From the NCBI RefSeq assembly GCF_003626975.1, contig NZ_CP032616.1, positions 5,680,001 to 5,744,000 of the forward strand: a stretch of 64,000 bases of DNA, in the 5' to 3' direction. The notes beneath the pieces were generated by a model, which searched no databases, was not told where the DNA came from, and worked only from the letters and a program-made list of their open reading frames with translations. Source of the stretch: Pseudomonas sp. DY-1. Lineage in GTDB: Bacteria > Pseudomonadota > Gammaproteobacteria > Pseudomonadales > Pseudomonadaceae. Position numbers and translations under genes: made by a program. This document shows, one piece after another, positions 20,429 through 29,309 of the stretch. Within the stretch, counting starts at the first letter, position 1. Each line of letters starts with the position of its first letter.

Positions 20429-21487
20429 ATGGGCAGCGTGCAGCCACTTGTGATCGAGCCGCAGCAGTCCGGCGCCTTCCAGCTGGAAGTGGCCGAGGTG
20501 ATCAGCGAGACCCACGACAGCCGTTCGCTGGTGCTGCGGATTCCCGCCGGCCTGGAAACGCGCTTCCACTACAAGGCGGGACAGTATCTGGGCTTTCGCG
20601 TGGTGCTCGGTGGCAAACGGCTGACGCGCTGCTATTCCATGTCCAGCTCGCCGGATTGCGACACCTTGCCCAAGGTCACGATCAAGCGAGTCGACGGTGG
20701 CCGGGTGTCCAACTGGTTCAACGACCAGGTGCGCCCCGGCGACCTGCTGGAGGTGCTGCCGCCCGCGGGGCATTTCCATCTGCGTCCCGGTACGCATGAC
20801 CTGGTGCTGTTTGGCGGAGGATCGGGGATCACGCCGGTGTTCTCCATCCTCAAGTCGGCGCTGAAGACCAGCGGTCGCCGCATCAAGCTGGTGTACGCCA
20901 ATCGCGACGAGGCATCGGTGATATTCCGCGATGAGCTCAAGGCGCTGGCCAAGGCCCATGTGGAGCAGCTGGAAGTGGTTCACGTGCTGGACTCGGTGCA
21001 GGGATTCCTGAGCCAGGGCGAGGTACGCCAGCTGGTGCGTGGTCATTCCGGTGCGGAGTTCTACATCTGTGGCCCCGGCCCCTTCATGGATACCGTGGAG
21101 AACGCGCTTCTGGGGCTGGGCGAGGCGCGCGAGCGCATCCATGTGGAGCGTTTCGTCTCGCCGCCCGATCCAGATGCGCAGGTAGCAGTGCCGGCTGCAG
21201 TTGGCGTCGAAGCGGAGCAGCTGCTGGTGGAGCTCGACGGCCAGCTCAGCGAAGTGCCCGTGCAATCTGGCGAGACCCTGCTGCAGAGCATGCGCAATGC
21301 AGGTCTCGATGCGCCTTACTCCTGCGAGGAAGGCTTCTGTGGCGCCTGCATGTGCAAGGTCGAAGAGGGCGATGTTGTGCTCTCGCGCAACGATATTCTC
21401 AGTCCTGCGGAACTCGCCGAAGGCTGGACCCTGGCGTGCCAGGGCCGTCCGGGCAGCGCGCGGCTGAAACTGAAGTTTCCGGGGTGA
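20429..21487 (+). CDS. KshB-like NAD(P)H ferredoxin reductase with C-terminal 2Fe-2S domain
   Basis: 352 residues, arranged as FAD domain (RCYSMSSSP, 67-75), NAD domain (FGGGSGITPVFSIL, 128-141; CGPGPFM, 214-220) and plant-type 2Fe-2S domain with Cys299, Cys304, Cys307 and Cys337 (C-x4-C-x2-C-x29-C). This is the KshB/PaaE/HmpX reductase type that delivers electrons to Rieske or diiron oxygenases; KshB serves 3-ketosteroid 9-alpha-hydroxylase. The matching terminal oxygenase is not in the window and must be encoded elsewhere. Last gene of the operon, followed by an intrinsic terminator. Confidence 0.88.
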   Translation: MGSVQPLVIEPQQSGAFQLEVAEVISETHDSRSLVLRIPAGLETRFHYKAGQYLGFRVVLGGKRLTRCYSMSSSPDCDTLPKVTIKRVDGGRVSNWFNDQVRPGDLLEVLPPAGHFHLRPGTHDLVLFGGGSGITPVFSILKSALKTSGRRIKLVYANRDEASVIFRDELKALAKAHVEQLEVVHVLDSVQGFLSQGEVRQLVRGHSGAEFYICGPGPFMDTVENALLGLGEARERIHVERFVSPPDPDAQVAVPAAVGVEAEQLLVELDGQLSEVPVQSGETLLQSMRNAGLDAPYSCEEGFCGACMCKVEEGDVVLSRNDILSPAELAEGWTLACQGRPGSARLKLKFPG

Positions 21488-21544
21488 CAGCCGGGGGCTA
21501 CCGCCCTAAGTGGTGGTATTGAGCGTGTATGTCTGTGCCTTTAC

Positions 21545-21567
21545 ACCCGGCTTCGGCCGGGTTTTTT
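21545..21567 (+). terminator. Intrinsic terminator of the hsaB-like/kstD-like/SDR/kshB-like operon
   Basis: ACCCGGC-TTCG-GCCGGGTTTTTT: stable UUCG tetraloop stem followed by six T, 57 bp after the reductase stop. Confidence 0.93.
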
Positions 21568-21589
21568 ATTTGTACGGCACGGGCTGAGT

Positions 21590-21653
21590 GTAGGAGCGAG
21601 CTTGCTCGCGAAAGACCGGATCCAGGAGGTTCCCGAGCAAGCTCGCTCCTGCA
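21590..21653. repeat. REP-like inverted repeat
   Basis: GTAGGAGCGAGCTTGCTCGC arm facing GAGCAAGCTCGCTCCTGC about 20 bp apart, the canonical form in this window. Confidence 0.85.
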
Positions 21654-21682
21654 GGTGCGGTGCCCCCTCAAGGGAACGAGGC

Positions 21683-21700
21683 GTAGTCCCAACGGACGAT
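21683..21700 (+). promoter_or_regulatory. Regulon operator, SDR-fadD3-like operon
   Basis: GTAGTCC-CAAC-GGACGAT, 69 bp before the SDR start; a TAGACT hexamer starts 22 bases downstream, the best -10 of the series. Confidence 0.75.
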
Positions 21701-21769
21701 CACTCCTGCCCGTACCAGCGGTAGACTCCGCCGAAAGCCCCATTCCAAGAACAAGCAACGAGGTTTCCC

Positions 21770-22543
21770 ATGGCACGTCTGTCTAGCAAGGTTGCGGTCA
21801 TCACCGGAGCTGCATCAGGTATCGGTCTGGCCTGTGTTCGTCGTTTCGCCGCCGAAGGCGCACAGGTAGTCGGACTGGATGTGGGCGAGCCCCGCGCGGA
21901 TGTCGCCGCAAGCCTGGAAGGGCTAAGCCCGGCGCCGGTGTTCATGAGCCTCGATGTGCGCGACGAAGCACGGGTGCAAGCGGTAATGGATGAGGTGGCG
22001 AAACGCTTCGGGCGCATCGACGCCCTGGTCAATGCCGCCGGCATCGCCAGCCGTGGCAGCATCACCGAGACCACGACCGAGGAATGGCGCCGCGTCCTGG
22101 ATATCCACCTGACCGGCTCCATGCTCACCAGCCGCTACGCATTGCCGCAGATGCTTGCCCAGCGCAGTGGCTCGATCATCAATTTCGGCTCGATCTTCGG
22201 TCTGCAGGGCTGCGACGGCAACGCTGCGTACAACACCGCCAAGGGCGGTATCACCCAGCTGACGCGCTCCATGGCCATCGACTACGGCCACGCGAACATC
22301 CGCGTCAACGGATTGTGCCCGGGGCTGATCGATACACCCATGACCCAGATGGTGAAAGAGCAGAAGGAATTCCATGCCTACTTCGCCTCGCAGCACATGC
22401 TCTGCCGTGCCGGCCAGCCGGACGAAGTGGCCAGCGTGGCGCTGTTCCTCGCGTCTGACGACGCCTCCTTCGTCAGCGGCCAGATGATCGCGGTGGACGG
22501 CGGCTTCTCCGCCGGACGTCGCTTCGCCCCGCCACAAGCCTGA
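21770..22543 (+). CDS. Short-chain dehydrogenase/reductase
   Basis: 257 residues, classical SDR with TGAASGIG near residue 13, Asp in VVGLDVGEPRAD suggesting NAD preference, NAAG, catalytic Ser in NFGSIFGLQG and YNTAK. A C-terminal GQMIAVDGGFSAG tail is typical of tetrameric SDRs. It opens a transcription unit under the regulon operator and precedes the FadD3-like ligase by 65 bp, with a short GC hairpin between. It most likely oxidises an alcohol intermediate; the substrate is not known. Confidence 0.9.
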   Translation: MARLSSKVAVITGAASGIGLACVRRFAAEGAQVVGLDVGEPRADVAASLEGLSPAPVFMSLDVRDEARVQAVMDEVAKRFGRIDALVNAAGIASRGSITETTTEEWRRVLDIHLTGSMLTSRYALPQMLAQRSGSIINFGSIFGLQGCDGNAAYNTAKGGITQLTRSMAIDYGHANIRVNGLCPGLIDTPMTQMVKEQKEFHAYFASQHMLCRAGQPDEVASVALFLASDDASFVSGQMIAVDGGFSAGRRFAPPQA

Positions 22544-22560
22544 CTTCATTGCCTTGACCA

Positions 22561-22580
22561 CGGCCGGGTTCTCCCGGCCG
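22561..22580 (+). other. Intercistronic hairpin between SDR and CoA-ligase genes
   Basis: Perfect 8-bp stem CGGCCGGG/CCCGGCCG with a TTCT loop, without a T-run; more likely an mRNA processing or stability element than a terminator. Confidence 0.5.
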
Positions 22581-22608
22581 CTGCCCCGTCTCGCCCCGAG
22601 AAAAGCCC

Positions 22609-24177
22609 ATGACCGACCTGGAAAGCGCCCTGACCATCCCTGAACTGCTGGCCGCCGCCGCGAGCCGCTACGGCGAGTCCATGGCCATCGAGGACGATGG
22701 CACCCGCCTCAGTTATCACCAGCTCGACCGACTGCGTCGCCAGGCCGCCCGCGCCTTGCTGGCGCTGGAGGTGCAGGCCGGCGAGCGCGTGGCGATCTGG
22801 GCGCCGAACATCCACGAATGGATCGTCGCGGCTATTGCCCTGCAGAGCGTGGGCGCGGTGCTGGTACCGCTGAATACGCGGATGAAGGGCAGCGAGGCGG
22901 GTTTCATCCTGCGTGAGAGCGGCGCCAGCCTGTTGCTGGTGGTTGGCGAGTTCCTCGGTACCCGCTATCCGGCGCTGCTGGACGACGAGTCTCTCCCGGC
23001 GCTGCGTACGCGCATCTGCCTGCGTGGCGAGGCACCGGGTTGCCTGGGCTGGGACGAGTTTCTCGCTTTGGCCGCCGAGGTTTCACCGGCAGAGCTGGCG
23101 GTGCGCGAAAACCAGGTGCAGCCGCAGAGCCTGTCGGACCTGCTGTTCACCTCAGGCACCACCGGCAAGCCCAAGGGGGTGATGACCGCCCACGGCCAGA
23201 ACCTGCGCATCGTGCGTGACTGGAGTGCGATGGTCGGACTACGTCCGGGTGATCGCTACCTGATCGTCAACCCGTTCTTCCACAGCTTCGGCTACAAGGC
23301 CGGCTGGCTGGCGGCGCTGATGCGGGGTTGCTGCATCCTGCCGCAACAGGTGTTCGACGTGCCGGTAATGCTGGAGCGCGTCGCTCGCGAACGGGTGAAC
23401 GTGTTGCCCGGTCCACCCACGCTCTATCAGTCGATCCTGGCCTTCCCCGAGCGCGAGCGCTTCGATCTTTCCAGCCTGCGGGTGGCGGTGACCGGCGCAG
23501 CCTCGGTGCCTGTGGAAATGGTCCGGCGCATGCGCAGCGAACTGGGCTTCGAGACCATCGTCACCGCCTACGGCCTGACCGAGGCCTGTGGCTTTGTCAC
23601 CATCTGCCGTCCGGGCGATTCCGCCGAACGGGTGGCCACCACCTCAGGCCGCGCGTTCCCGGACGTGGAAGTGCGCTGCGTGGACGCTGCCGGCAATCCG
23701 GTCGCGCCGGGCGAGCCCGGTGAGCTGCTGGTGCGCGGCTACAACCTGATGCAGGGCTACTTCAACAACCCCGAGGCGACGGCCGAAGCCATAGATGCCG
23801 ACGGCTGGCTGCACACGGGTGATGTCGGTGTACTCGACGAGCACGGCTACCTGCGCATCACCGACCGCATCAAGGACATGTTCATCACCGGTGGCTTCAA
23901 CGTGTACCCGGCGGAAATCGAGCAGGTGATCCTGCGCTATCCGGGGGTGGCCCAGGCGGCGGTGATTGGCATTCCCGACGAGCGTCTGGGGGAAGTGGCC
24001 ATGGCCTTCCTGTTGCCGGCTACTGGCCAGGCGCTGGATACCGGAGACTTCCTCATCTGGTGCCGCGAGCAGATGGCCAACTACAAGGTCCCGCGCCGCG
24101 CCCAGGTGGTGGAGGCGATGCCGTTGAATGCGGCGGGCAAGGTGACCAAGGACGCGCTGCGAAATTTGGCCTCATAG
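22609..24177 (+). CDS. FadD3-like acyl-CoA synthetase (AMP-forming)
   Basis: 522 residues. The ANL P-loop LLFTSGTTGKPKG lies near residue 178, then NPFFHSFGYKAGWLA, VLPGPPTLYQSIL, TAYGLTEACG, GWLHTGD and the C-terminal lysine region PLNAAGKVTK. Several of these blocks read almost like mycobacterial FadD3, which ligates CoA to the HIP acid left after loss of steroid rings A and B. It probably activates a polycyclic or branched carboxylic acid by adenylation and thioesterification. It has no regulon operator of its own, so it is read from the upstream SDR promoter. Family assignment is firm; steroid specificity is inference. Confidence 0.87.
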   Translation: MTDLESALTIPELLAAAASRYGESMAIEDDGTRLSYHQLDRLRRQAARALLALEVQAGERVAIWAPNIHEWIVAAIALQSVGAVLVPLNTRMKGSEAGFILRESGASLLLVVGEFLGTRYPALLDDESLPALRTRICLRGEAPGCLGWDEFLALAAEVSPAELAVRENQVQPQSLSDLLFTSGTTGKPKGVMTAHGQNLRIVRDWSAMVGLRPGDRYLIVNPFFHSFGYKAGWLAALMRGCCILPQQVFDVPVMLERVARERVNVLPGPPTLYQSILAFPERERFDLSSLRVAVTGAASVPVEMVRRMRSELGFETIVTAYGLTEACGFVTICRPGDSAERVATTSGRAFPDVEVRCVDAAGNPVAPGEPGELLVRGYNLMQGYFNNPEATAEAIDADGWLHTGDVGVLDEHGYLRITDRIKDMFITGGFNVYPAEIEQVILRYPGVAQAAVIGIPDERLGEVAMAFLLPATGQALDTGDFLIWCREQMANYKVPRRAQVVEAMPLNAAGKVTKDALRNLAS

Positions 24178-24195
24178 GGACTCCGGGGGGAAGTT

Positions 24196-24274
24196 GCAGG
24201 AAGCGAGCTTGCTCGCGAACCGCCCGAGCGCGATCTTTCGCGAGCAAGAACTCGGTGTCCCCCTCGCTCCTACA
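24196..24274. repeat. Variant REP-like repeat, left of the luxR gene
   Basis: Normal left arm AGCGAGCTTGCTCGCGAA, but the right arm is interrupted by an insertion (AACTCGGTGTCCCC) before CTCGCTCCTAC. The same variant occurs only once more here, on the other side of the regulator gene (25601). Confidence 0.75.
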
Positions 24275-24318
24275 CAAGACCGTGTCGGGATCCAGGCGCG
24301 AGGGGATTACCGCCTCTC

Positions 24319-25482
24319 TCAAGCCAGCGAAGCCACGCTGTTCAGCAAGGTCTTCACCAGTTGCGCCTGGCGCGTGGCGCCGGTCTTGGCGAACACGCCG
24401 CGCAGGTGCGCGCGCACGGTGTTGCGCGATACGCCAAGCCGCTCGGCGCTTTCGTCGAGAGTCAGGCCATCCATCATCAGCATCGCCACTTCGCTTTCCG
24501 TGCGTGTCAGTTGGAACAGGCTGCGCAGCAGGCAGCGCGAAGCCTGCGGGGAGTCGCCCGGATTGCGGATGAACACGGCCACGGCCGGCCGTCGGGCGTT
24601 GCCCTGGCCTTCGTAGTTCAGGGCAATGGGCCGTAACAGCAGGTTGAGCGGAACCTCACCCGTAGGGCGCGCCAGGGTCAATACCTCGATGCAGTCATCC
24701 CGGCCGTGCTGGTGCTGCTGCAGCATGCTCTGGATGGTCCGCTGCAGATTGCGGTTGTCCTGTCCGGCGAAGGCCCGCAGCTTGTCCTGATTGCACTCGA
24801 GGCCATCCTGGGCGGCGAACAGGCGCTGGGCGGCCTGGTTGCTGCGCATCACCTTGCCGGTCTGGTCGAGGATGGCGGTGCCCACCAGCAGACGGTCGAT
24901 AGTGGCGGCATAGAGGCGGCGTTCGGAGTCCAGTTGGTCGACCGTCGAGTGGAGGTCCACGGCCTGTTGCAGGTGTGGCAGCAGCAGACGCACCAGGGCC
25001 TTTTCCGCGGTGTCGAAATCCCGTCCAGCATGCCCCCGGCAGGCGAACAGGGCGCAGTGCATGCCAGCCGCCGTCTGCATATTGGCCACGAGCACGTAGC
25101 GCAGGTCGAGCGGGTGCAGGTAGCCCTGGTAGAAGTCGTGAGCCAGCCAGTGTCCGGTCCCCAGCACCTGATCGGCGCTGACCACCTGGTCCGCGGGCCA
25201 GTCCAGGAAGGGGCAGATGGCGTAGTAATGCTCGCTGTAGGAGGGCTCGCCGGGCAGGTGCGGCCCGTGGATCGAGGCGTTGACGATCAACCCCGGCCGC
25301 TCATGGGCGGGATTGCGCAGGACCAGGGTCAGGTAGCTGGCGTCTAAGCGTCGGCGCAGCGCGTCCAGCAGGCTGGCCCAAGGCGTGGGTTCCAGCGGTC
25401 CGCGGTAGTTCAGCGCCAGTAGCTCGCTGAGTTCTGGGGCACTGATGCCCGCAAGCTCATGGGCATATCGAAGATCGTCCAT
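24319..25482 (-). CDS. LuxR-family transcriptional regulator, candidate activator of the catabolic regulon
   Basis: 387 residues, close to the size of TeiR/TesR, the LuxR-type steroid regulator of Comamonas. The N-terminal ~180 residues look like a ligand-sensing domain, residues ~195-320 a PAS-like region (DRLLVGTAILDQTGKVMRSNQAA split), and the C-terminus a GerE/LuxR helix-turn-helix (LTRTESEVAMLMMDGLTLDESAERLGVSRNTVRAHL in parts). No LuxI is present and no autoinducer-binding signature was recognised. The ATG at 25482 was chosen over an upstream start with an atypical Ser/Thr-rich extension. Its own promoter has the regulon operator 67 bp upstream, suggesting autoregulation. Confidence 0.85.
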   Translation of the reverse strand: MDDLRYAHELAGISAPELSELLALNYRGPLEPTPWASLLDALRRRLDASYLTLVLRNPAHERPGLIVNASIHGPHLPGEPSYSEHYYAICPFLDWPADQVVSADQVLGTGHWLAHDFYQGYLHPLDLRYVLVANMQTAAGMHCALFACRGHAGRDFDTAEKALVRLLLPHLQQAVDLHSTVDQLDSERRLYAATIDRLLVGTAILDQTGKVMRSNQAAQRLFAAQDGLECNQDKLRAFAGQDNRNLQRTIQSMLQQHQHGRDDCIEVLTLARPTGEVPLNLLLRPIALNYEGQGNARRPAVAVFIRNPGDSPQASRCLLRSLFQLTRTESEVAMLMMDGLTLDESAERLGVSRNTVRAHLRGVFAKTGATRQAQLVKTLLNSVASLA

Positions 25483-25549
25483 CCTCGCCTCGCTTGTTGT
25501 GGTTGTCGGGCTGGATCGGCTGAGTATTGGCGGCACGGGCTGTGGACAA

Positions 25550-25567
25550 ATCGTCCGTTCGGCCTAG
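25550..25567 (-). promoter_or_regulatory. Regulon operator, luxR gene
   Basis: Minus strand CTAGGCC-GAAC-GGACGAT; one mismatch in the left half. An AATACT hexamer begins 22 bases downstream; 67 bp to the start codon. Confidence 0.72.
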
Positions 25568-25600
25568 TGGCGGCGAGGATCGATTCGGTTGGCTGGGAAA

Positions 25601-25680
25601 TGTAGGAGCGAGCTTTGCTCGCGAACATCCGAGCACAGGACATTCGCAAGCAAGAACTCGGCGTCCCCCTCGCTCCTACA
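25601..25680. repeat. Variant REP-like repeat, right of the luxR gene
   Basis: GTAGGAGCGAGC arm followed by a right arm with the AACTCGGCGTCCCC insertion, in direct orientation with the copy at 24196. Together they bracket the regulator gene. Confidence 0.75.
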
Positions 25681-25706
25681 GGCCAAGGCCCATCAAGCGC
25701 GCGAGC

Positions 25707-27581
25707 TTAGAGCGACAGTAGGTACTCGACGATGCGCTCGGCGGCCGCTTCCGCTGATTCGCTTGCCGTGTCGATGCGGATGTCCGGCGCCAGTGGTGGC
25801 TCGTAGGGCGAGTCGATGCCGGTGAAGTTCTTCAGCTCGCCGCGCCGGGCCTTCTGGTAAAGGCCTTTGGGGTCCCGGCTCTCGGCCAGCTCCAGCGATG
25901 CGTCGATGAAGATCTCCAGGAACGCTCCTTCGCCTGCAAGACCACGTGCCAGTTCGCGTTCGGCGCGGAAGGGCGAGATGAACGAAACCAGTGTGAACAG
26001 TCCCGCGTCCAGCATCAGCCGCGCCACTTCGCCCACCCTGCGTATGTTCTCCACACGGTCGGCTTCGCTGAAGCCAAGGTCGCGATTCAGGCCGTGACGC
26101 ACGTTGTCGCCGTCCAGCAGGTAGGTGTGCCGACCCAGTGCATGGAGCCTGCGCTCCACCAGGTTGGCAATGGTGGATTTACCTGCCCCGGAAAGGCCCG
26201 TGAACCACAGGATACGTGGCGTCTGCCCCTTCAGTGCGGCACGGGCCGGGCCATTCACGTCGACAGCTTGCCAGTGCACGTTCTGTGCGCGGCGCAGGGC
26301 GAAGTGCAGCATGCCGGCGCCAACGGTCTGGTTATTCAGCCGGTCGATGATGATGAACCCCCCGGTATCGCGGTTCTCCACATAGGGATCGAAGGCGATC
26401 GACTGGTCCAGGCTCAGGTTGCACACCCCGATCTCGTTGAGTTCCAGGGTCCTGGCCGCGAGTTGCTCGAGGTTGTTGACGTTGACCTTGTGCTTGAGGG
26501 TGGCGCAGCTCATGCCGAGCGTGCGGCAGCCGATCTTCATCAGGTAGGGACGGCCGGGCAGCATGGCCTCCTCACCCATCCAGACCAGGGTGGCTTCGAA
26601 CTGGTCAGCCACGGCGGACGGCGCATCGGCGCGGACGATCAGGTCGCCACGGCTGATGTCGATCTCGTCTTCCAGGGTCAGGGTCACGGCCTGGCCGCAA
26701 CTAGCTTCCTCTTGTGCGCCGGCCATGCCGAGGATACCGGCAACGCGGCTCTGCTGGCCGGAGGGCAGGACGCGGACGCGCTCGCCAATGCGGATGGCTC
26801 CCGCCGCGACGTTGCCGGCGAATCCGCGAAAGTCGAGGTTCGGCCGGTTCACCCATTGCACCGGCAGACGGAAGTCGGCACCGGGGCGGGCTGCTTCAAG
26901 GGGGGCGTTCTCCAGGTGCTGGAGTAGGGTCGGCCCTTGGTACCAGGGCATGTTGGTACTGGTCTCCAGGAGGTTATCCCCCTTGAGAGCCGACATCGGG
27001 ATGCACTGGATATCGGTCAATCCGAGTTGTGCGGCGAAGGCGCGGTAGTCGGCCTCGATGCGGGCGAAGACGTCCTCCGAATAAGCCATCAGGTCCATCT
27101 TGTTCACCGCCACCAGGACCTGGCGAATGCCCAGTAGAGACACCAGGTAGCTGTGCCGGCGGGTCTGCTGCAGCAGGCCCTGGCGGGCGTCGATGAGGAT
27201 CACTGCCAGGTCGGCGGTAGACGCGCCGGTGACCATGTTGCGGGTGTACTGCTCATGGCCGGGGGTGTCTGCGACGATGAACTTGCGTTTGTCGGTGGCG
27301 AAGAAGCGATAGGCCACGTCGATGGTGATGCCTTGCTCGCGCTCAGCGGCCAGACCGTCCACCAGCAGGGCGAAGTCCAGCTCGCCGCCTTGGGTGCCGA
27401 GCTTTTTCGAGTCCACCTCCAGTTGGCCGAGCTGGTCTTCGAAGAGCACCTTGGTTTCGTACAGCAGCCGGCCGATCAAGGTGCTCTTGCCATCGTCGAC
27501 GCTGCCGCAGGTGATGAAGCGCAGCAGGTCCTTGTGTTGTTGCTGCTCAAGGTACTGGTCGAGCTCGATTTTGGCGTTCAT
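25707..27581 (-). CDS. cysNC: Bifunctional sulfate adenylyltransferase subunit 1 / APS kinase
   Basis: 624 residues. The N-terminal EF-Tu-like GTPase ([10 protein letters not shown], residues 25-34; [17 protein letters not shown]) is the CysN regulator of ATP sulfurylase. The C-terminal domain (from about residue 450) is APS kinase, with Walker [10 protein letters not shown] near 465 and the [13 protein letters not shown] motif. With CysD it makes APS and then PAPS. Fusion of CysN and CysC is normal in pseudomonads. Its ATG shares one base with the cysD stop (TGATG). What is unusual is the neighbourhood: a PAPS-dependent sulfotransferase lies 2.8 kb away under the same operator, so this copy may feed sulfonation rather than cysteine synthesis. 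Confidence 0.93.
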   Translation of the reverse strand: MNAKIELDQYLEQQQHKDLLRFITCGSVDDGKSTLIGRLLYETKVLFEDQLGQLEVDSKKLGTQGGELDFALLVDGLAAEREQGITIDVAYRFFATDKRKFIVADTPGHEQYTRNMVTGASTADLAVILIDARQGLLQQTRRHSYLVSLLGIRQVLVAVNKMDLMAYSEDVFARIEADYRAFAAQLGLTDIQCIPMSALKGDNLLETSTNMPWYQGPTLLQHLENAPLEAARPGADFRLPVQWVNRPNLDFRGFAGNVAAGAIRIGERVRVLPSGQQSRVAGILGMAGAQEEASCGQAVTLTLEDEIDISRGDLIVRADAPSAVADQFEATLVWMGEEAMLPGRPYLMKIGCRTLGMSCATLKHKVNVNNLEQLAARTLELNEIGVCNLSLDQSIAFDPYVENRDTGGFIIIDRLNNQTVGAGMLHFALRRAQNVHWQAVDVNGPARAALKGQTPRILWFTGLSGAGKSTIANLVERRLHALGRHTYLLDGDNVRHGLNRDLGFSEADRVENIRRVGEVARLMLDAGLFTLVSFISPFRAERELARGLAGEGAFLEIFIDASLELAESRDPKGLYQKARRGELKNFTGIDSPYEPPLAPDIRIDTASESAEAAAERIVEYLLSL

Positions 27582-28477
27582 CAGAAATACCCCTCTTGTT
27601 TTTTCTTCTCCATGGAGCCGGCCGAGTCGCTGTCGATCAGGCGACCCTGGCGCTCGGAGGTACTGCTCACCAGCATTTCCTGGATGATTGCCGGCAGGTT
27701 GTCGGCCTCGCTGTCGATGGCGCCGGTCAATGGGTAGCAGCCGAGGGTGCGGAAGCGCACCTTGCGCAGCTCGGGGGATTCGCCGGGGAGAAGCGGCAGG
27801 CGCTCATCATCGACCATGATCAGGGTGCCGTCGCGGCGTACCACTGGGCGCTCCTGGGCGAAGTAGAGCGGCACGATGGGAATACCTTCGAGGTAGATGT
27901 ATTGCCAGATATCCAGCTCGGTCCAGTTGGACAACGGGAACACCCGCAGGCTTTCGCCCTTGCGTTTGCGGGTGTTGTACAGGCGCCAGAGTTCGGGACG
28001 CTGCTGCTTCGGGTCCCAGCGGTGCTGCTCGGAGCGGATCGAGAACACGCGCTCCTTGGCCCGCGACTTTTCCTCGTCACGCCTGGCACCACCGAAGGCC
28101 GCGTCGAATCCATGCAGGTCCAGCGCCTGCTTCAGCCCCTGGGTCTTCCAGACATCGGTGTGCAGTGCCGAGCCGTGGGTGAAGGGGTTGATCCCTCGTT
28201 CCTGGCCCTCCGGGTTGATGTGCACCAGCAGCTCCAGGCCCAGGTTCCGTGCGGTCTGGTCGCGGAAGGCGATCATTTCGCGGAACTTCCACGTGGTGTC
28301 CACGTGCAGCAGGGGAAAGGGCGGTTTGCCCGGTGCGAAGGCCTTCATCGCCAGGTGCAGCATGACTGCGCTGTCCTTGCCGATGGAGTAGAGCATCACC
28401 GGGTTTTCACACTCGGCGACCACTTCGCGAATGATCTGGACGCTTTCGGCTTCCAGGCGTTGCAGGTGAGTCAGCAT
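27581..28477 (-). CDS. cysD: Sulfate adenylyltransferase subunit 2
   Basis: 298 residues, N-type ATP pyrophosphatase with PP-loop SIGKDS at residues 31-36, and the conserved blocks [22 protein letters not shown] and [14 protein letters not shown]. It catalyses ATP + sulfate to APS, driven by GTP hydrolysis in CysN. The ATG at 28477 follows AGGAGG; upstream in-frame sequence is antisense noise. A hairpin and the regulon operator (82 bp upstream) lie in the leader. Typical Pseudomonas cysDN loci have different neighbours, so a second copy elsewhere in this genome is plausible but cannot be checked here. Confidence 0.94.
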   Translation of the reverse strand: MLTHLQRLEAESVQIIREVVAECENPVMLYSIGKDSAVMLHLAMKAFAPGKPPFPLLHVDTTWKFREMIAFRDQTARNLGLELLVHINPEGQERGINPFTHGSALHTDVWKTQGLKQALDLHGFDAAFGGARRDEEKSRAKERVFSIRSEQHRWDPKQQRPELWRLYNTRKRKGESLRVFPLSNWTELDIWQYIYLEGIPIVPLYFAQERPVVRRDGTLIMVDDERLPLLPGESPELRKVRFRTLGCYPLTGAIDSEADNLPAIIQEMLVSSTSERQGRLIDSDSAGSMEKKKQEGYF

Positions 28478-28497
28478 CGCTTGCCTCCTTGGGTGGC

Positions 28498-28529
28498 GCC
28501 GGCTCCACATGGTGCGAGCCGGCTTTTTT
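28498..28529. other. Hairpin in the cysD leader (terminator-shaped on the plus strand)
   Basis: 8-bp perfect stem GCCGGCTC/GAGCCGGC with a 10-base loop, followed on the plus strand by TTTTTT. No plus-strand gene ends here, so on the minus strand it is a leader hairpin between the cysD -10 region and its ribosome site. Confidence 0.55.
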
Positions 28530-28559
28530 CCACGGTAGGGAATGCGTCGCCGGGGGTTC

Positions 28560-28577
28560 TTCGTCTGAGCGGACGAA
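28560..28577 (-). promoter_or_regulatory. Regulon operator, cysD-cysNC
   Basis: Minus strand TTCGTCC-GCTC-AGACGAA, a near-perfect palindrome and almost identical to the copy before the DUF1214-sulfotransferase operon. A TACCGT hexamer starts 23 bases downstream. Confidence 0.72.
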
Positions 28578-28580
28578 GTT

Positions 28581-29051
28581 TCAGCGCTCCGTTGCGAACA
28601 GCGATTCGGCGCGCGCCTTGACCGCCAGGGCCACCGCATCGAAGCCCTGCTTGACCCAGGGACCGTGCAGCGCCATCACCTGGTCGGCGGTCGGGCCGAG
28701 GAACAGGTCGGTGGTGTGGTAGCGGCAGCTCTCCTTTCCGGTGGCCTCGATCACCTGCTCGCGGCGCGCGGCATCGGGATTGCTCGCGCTGGCGTGCATC
28801 TCCCAGGCCAGCAGGCGCGGCGGTTCGAAGCTGGCGAGCTGCTCGATCACGCGCAGTAGCTCGCCGGGGCGTGCGGGGTCGGGCAGGTACAGGTTCACTG
28901 GCTCGCCGAGCAGCAGGCTGGACTCCACTTTCACGGTGAAGGGGTTCCATTCGGGGTAGCGGTCAAGATCTACCAGGACCGACCAGACCAGTTCGGCGGG
29001 GGCGGCGATGTCCACGGTCAGCGATCTCACCAGGTTCTTTTCATCAGGCAT
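28581..29051 (-). CDS. SRPBCC (START-like) family protein
   Basis: 156 residues with a helix-grip fold: the N-terminal [26 protein letters not shown] pattern (split) is the standard START/polyketide-cyclase signature, and the C-terminal long helix includes [21 protein letters not shown]. Such proteins bind hydrophobic ligands; some act as cyclases or hydratases. ATG at 29051 follows GAGGAG. It is transcribed toward cysD but has its own copy of the regulon operator 78 bp upstream. It could bind or process a hydrophobic cyclic intermediate; no catalytic residues can be assigned. Confidence 0.82.
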   Translation of the reverse strand: MPDEKNLVRSLTVDIAAPAELVWSVLVDLDRYPEWNPFTVKVESSLLLGEPVNLYLPDPARPGELLRVIEQLASFEPPRLLAWEMHASASNPDAARREQVIEATGKESCRYHTTDLFLGPTADQVMALHGPWVKQGFDAVALAVKARAESLFATER

Positions 29052-29129
29052 CGGGGACTCCTCGGAATACAGGCACCGCACCGTGCGGCGCCGATCTGGC
29101 CGATGCTCCGCGCCCGCTGTCTCCAGTTC

Positions 29130-29147
29130 CTCGTCCGGGTGGACTAG
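29130..29147 (-). promoter_or_regulatory. Regulon operator, SRPBCC gene
   Basis: Minus strand CTAGTCC-ACCC-GGACGAG: left half perfect, right half six of seven. 78 bp before the ATG; the -10 candidate (AGCATC) is weak. Confidence 0.7.
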
Positions 29148-29159
29148 CTGGTGCTGAAC

Positions 29160-29219
29160 TGCAGGAGCGAGCTTGCTCGCGAAACCAACCCGCATTCGCC
29201 AGCAAGCGGGCTCCTACGT
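29160..29219. repeat. REP-like inverted repeat between two divergent regulon promoters
   Basis: GCAGGAGCGAGCTTGCTCGC arm facing GCCAGCAAGCGGGCTCCTAC. It separates the SRPBCC and DUF1214 operators. Confidence 0.8.
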
Positions 29220-29221
29220 TA

Positions 29222-29239
29222 TTAGTCCGCCCAGACGAA
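29222..29239 (+). promoter_or_regulatory. Regulon operator, DUF1214-sulfotransferase operon
   Basis: TTAGTCC-GCCC-AGACGAA, 70 bp before the start; a TAAGGT hexamer begins 23 bases downstream. Confidence 0.72.
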
Positions 29240-29309
29240 GAATCCTCGATCCCGCTCTCCCTAAGGTTTGTCCCGTGGCGGGTGTGCCGCCGGACCAGAG
29301 GAGAGCGAG

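Noticed and set aside
21590..21653. GTAGGAGC...GCTCCTAC repeats considered as CRISPR or transposon ends
   Set aside because: Copies are single, scattered, palindromic and without regular spacers or cas/transposase genes; they fit Pseudomonas REP-type elements.
24319..25482. LuxR protein as a quorum-sensing receptor
   Set aside because: No luxI-type gene in the window, no autoinducer-binding signature, and the length and context fit TeiR-like catabolic regulators.
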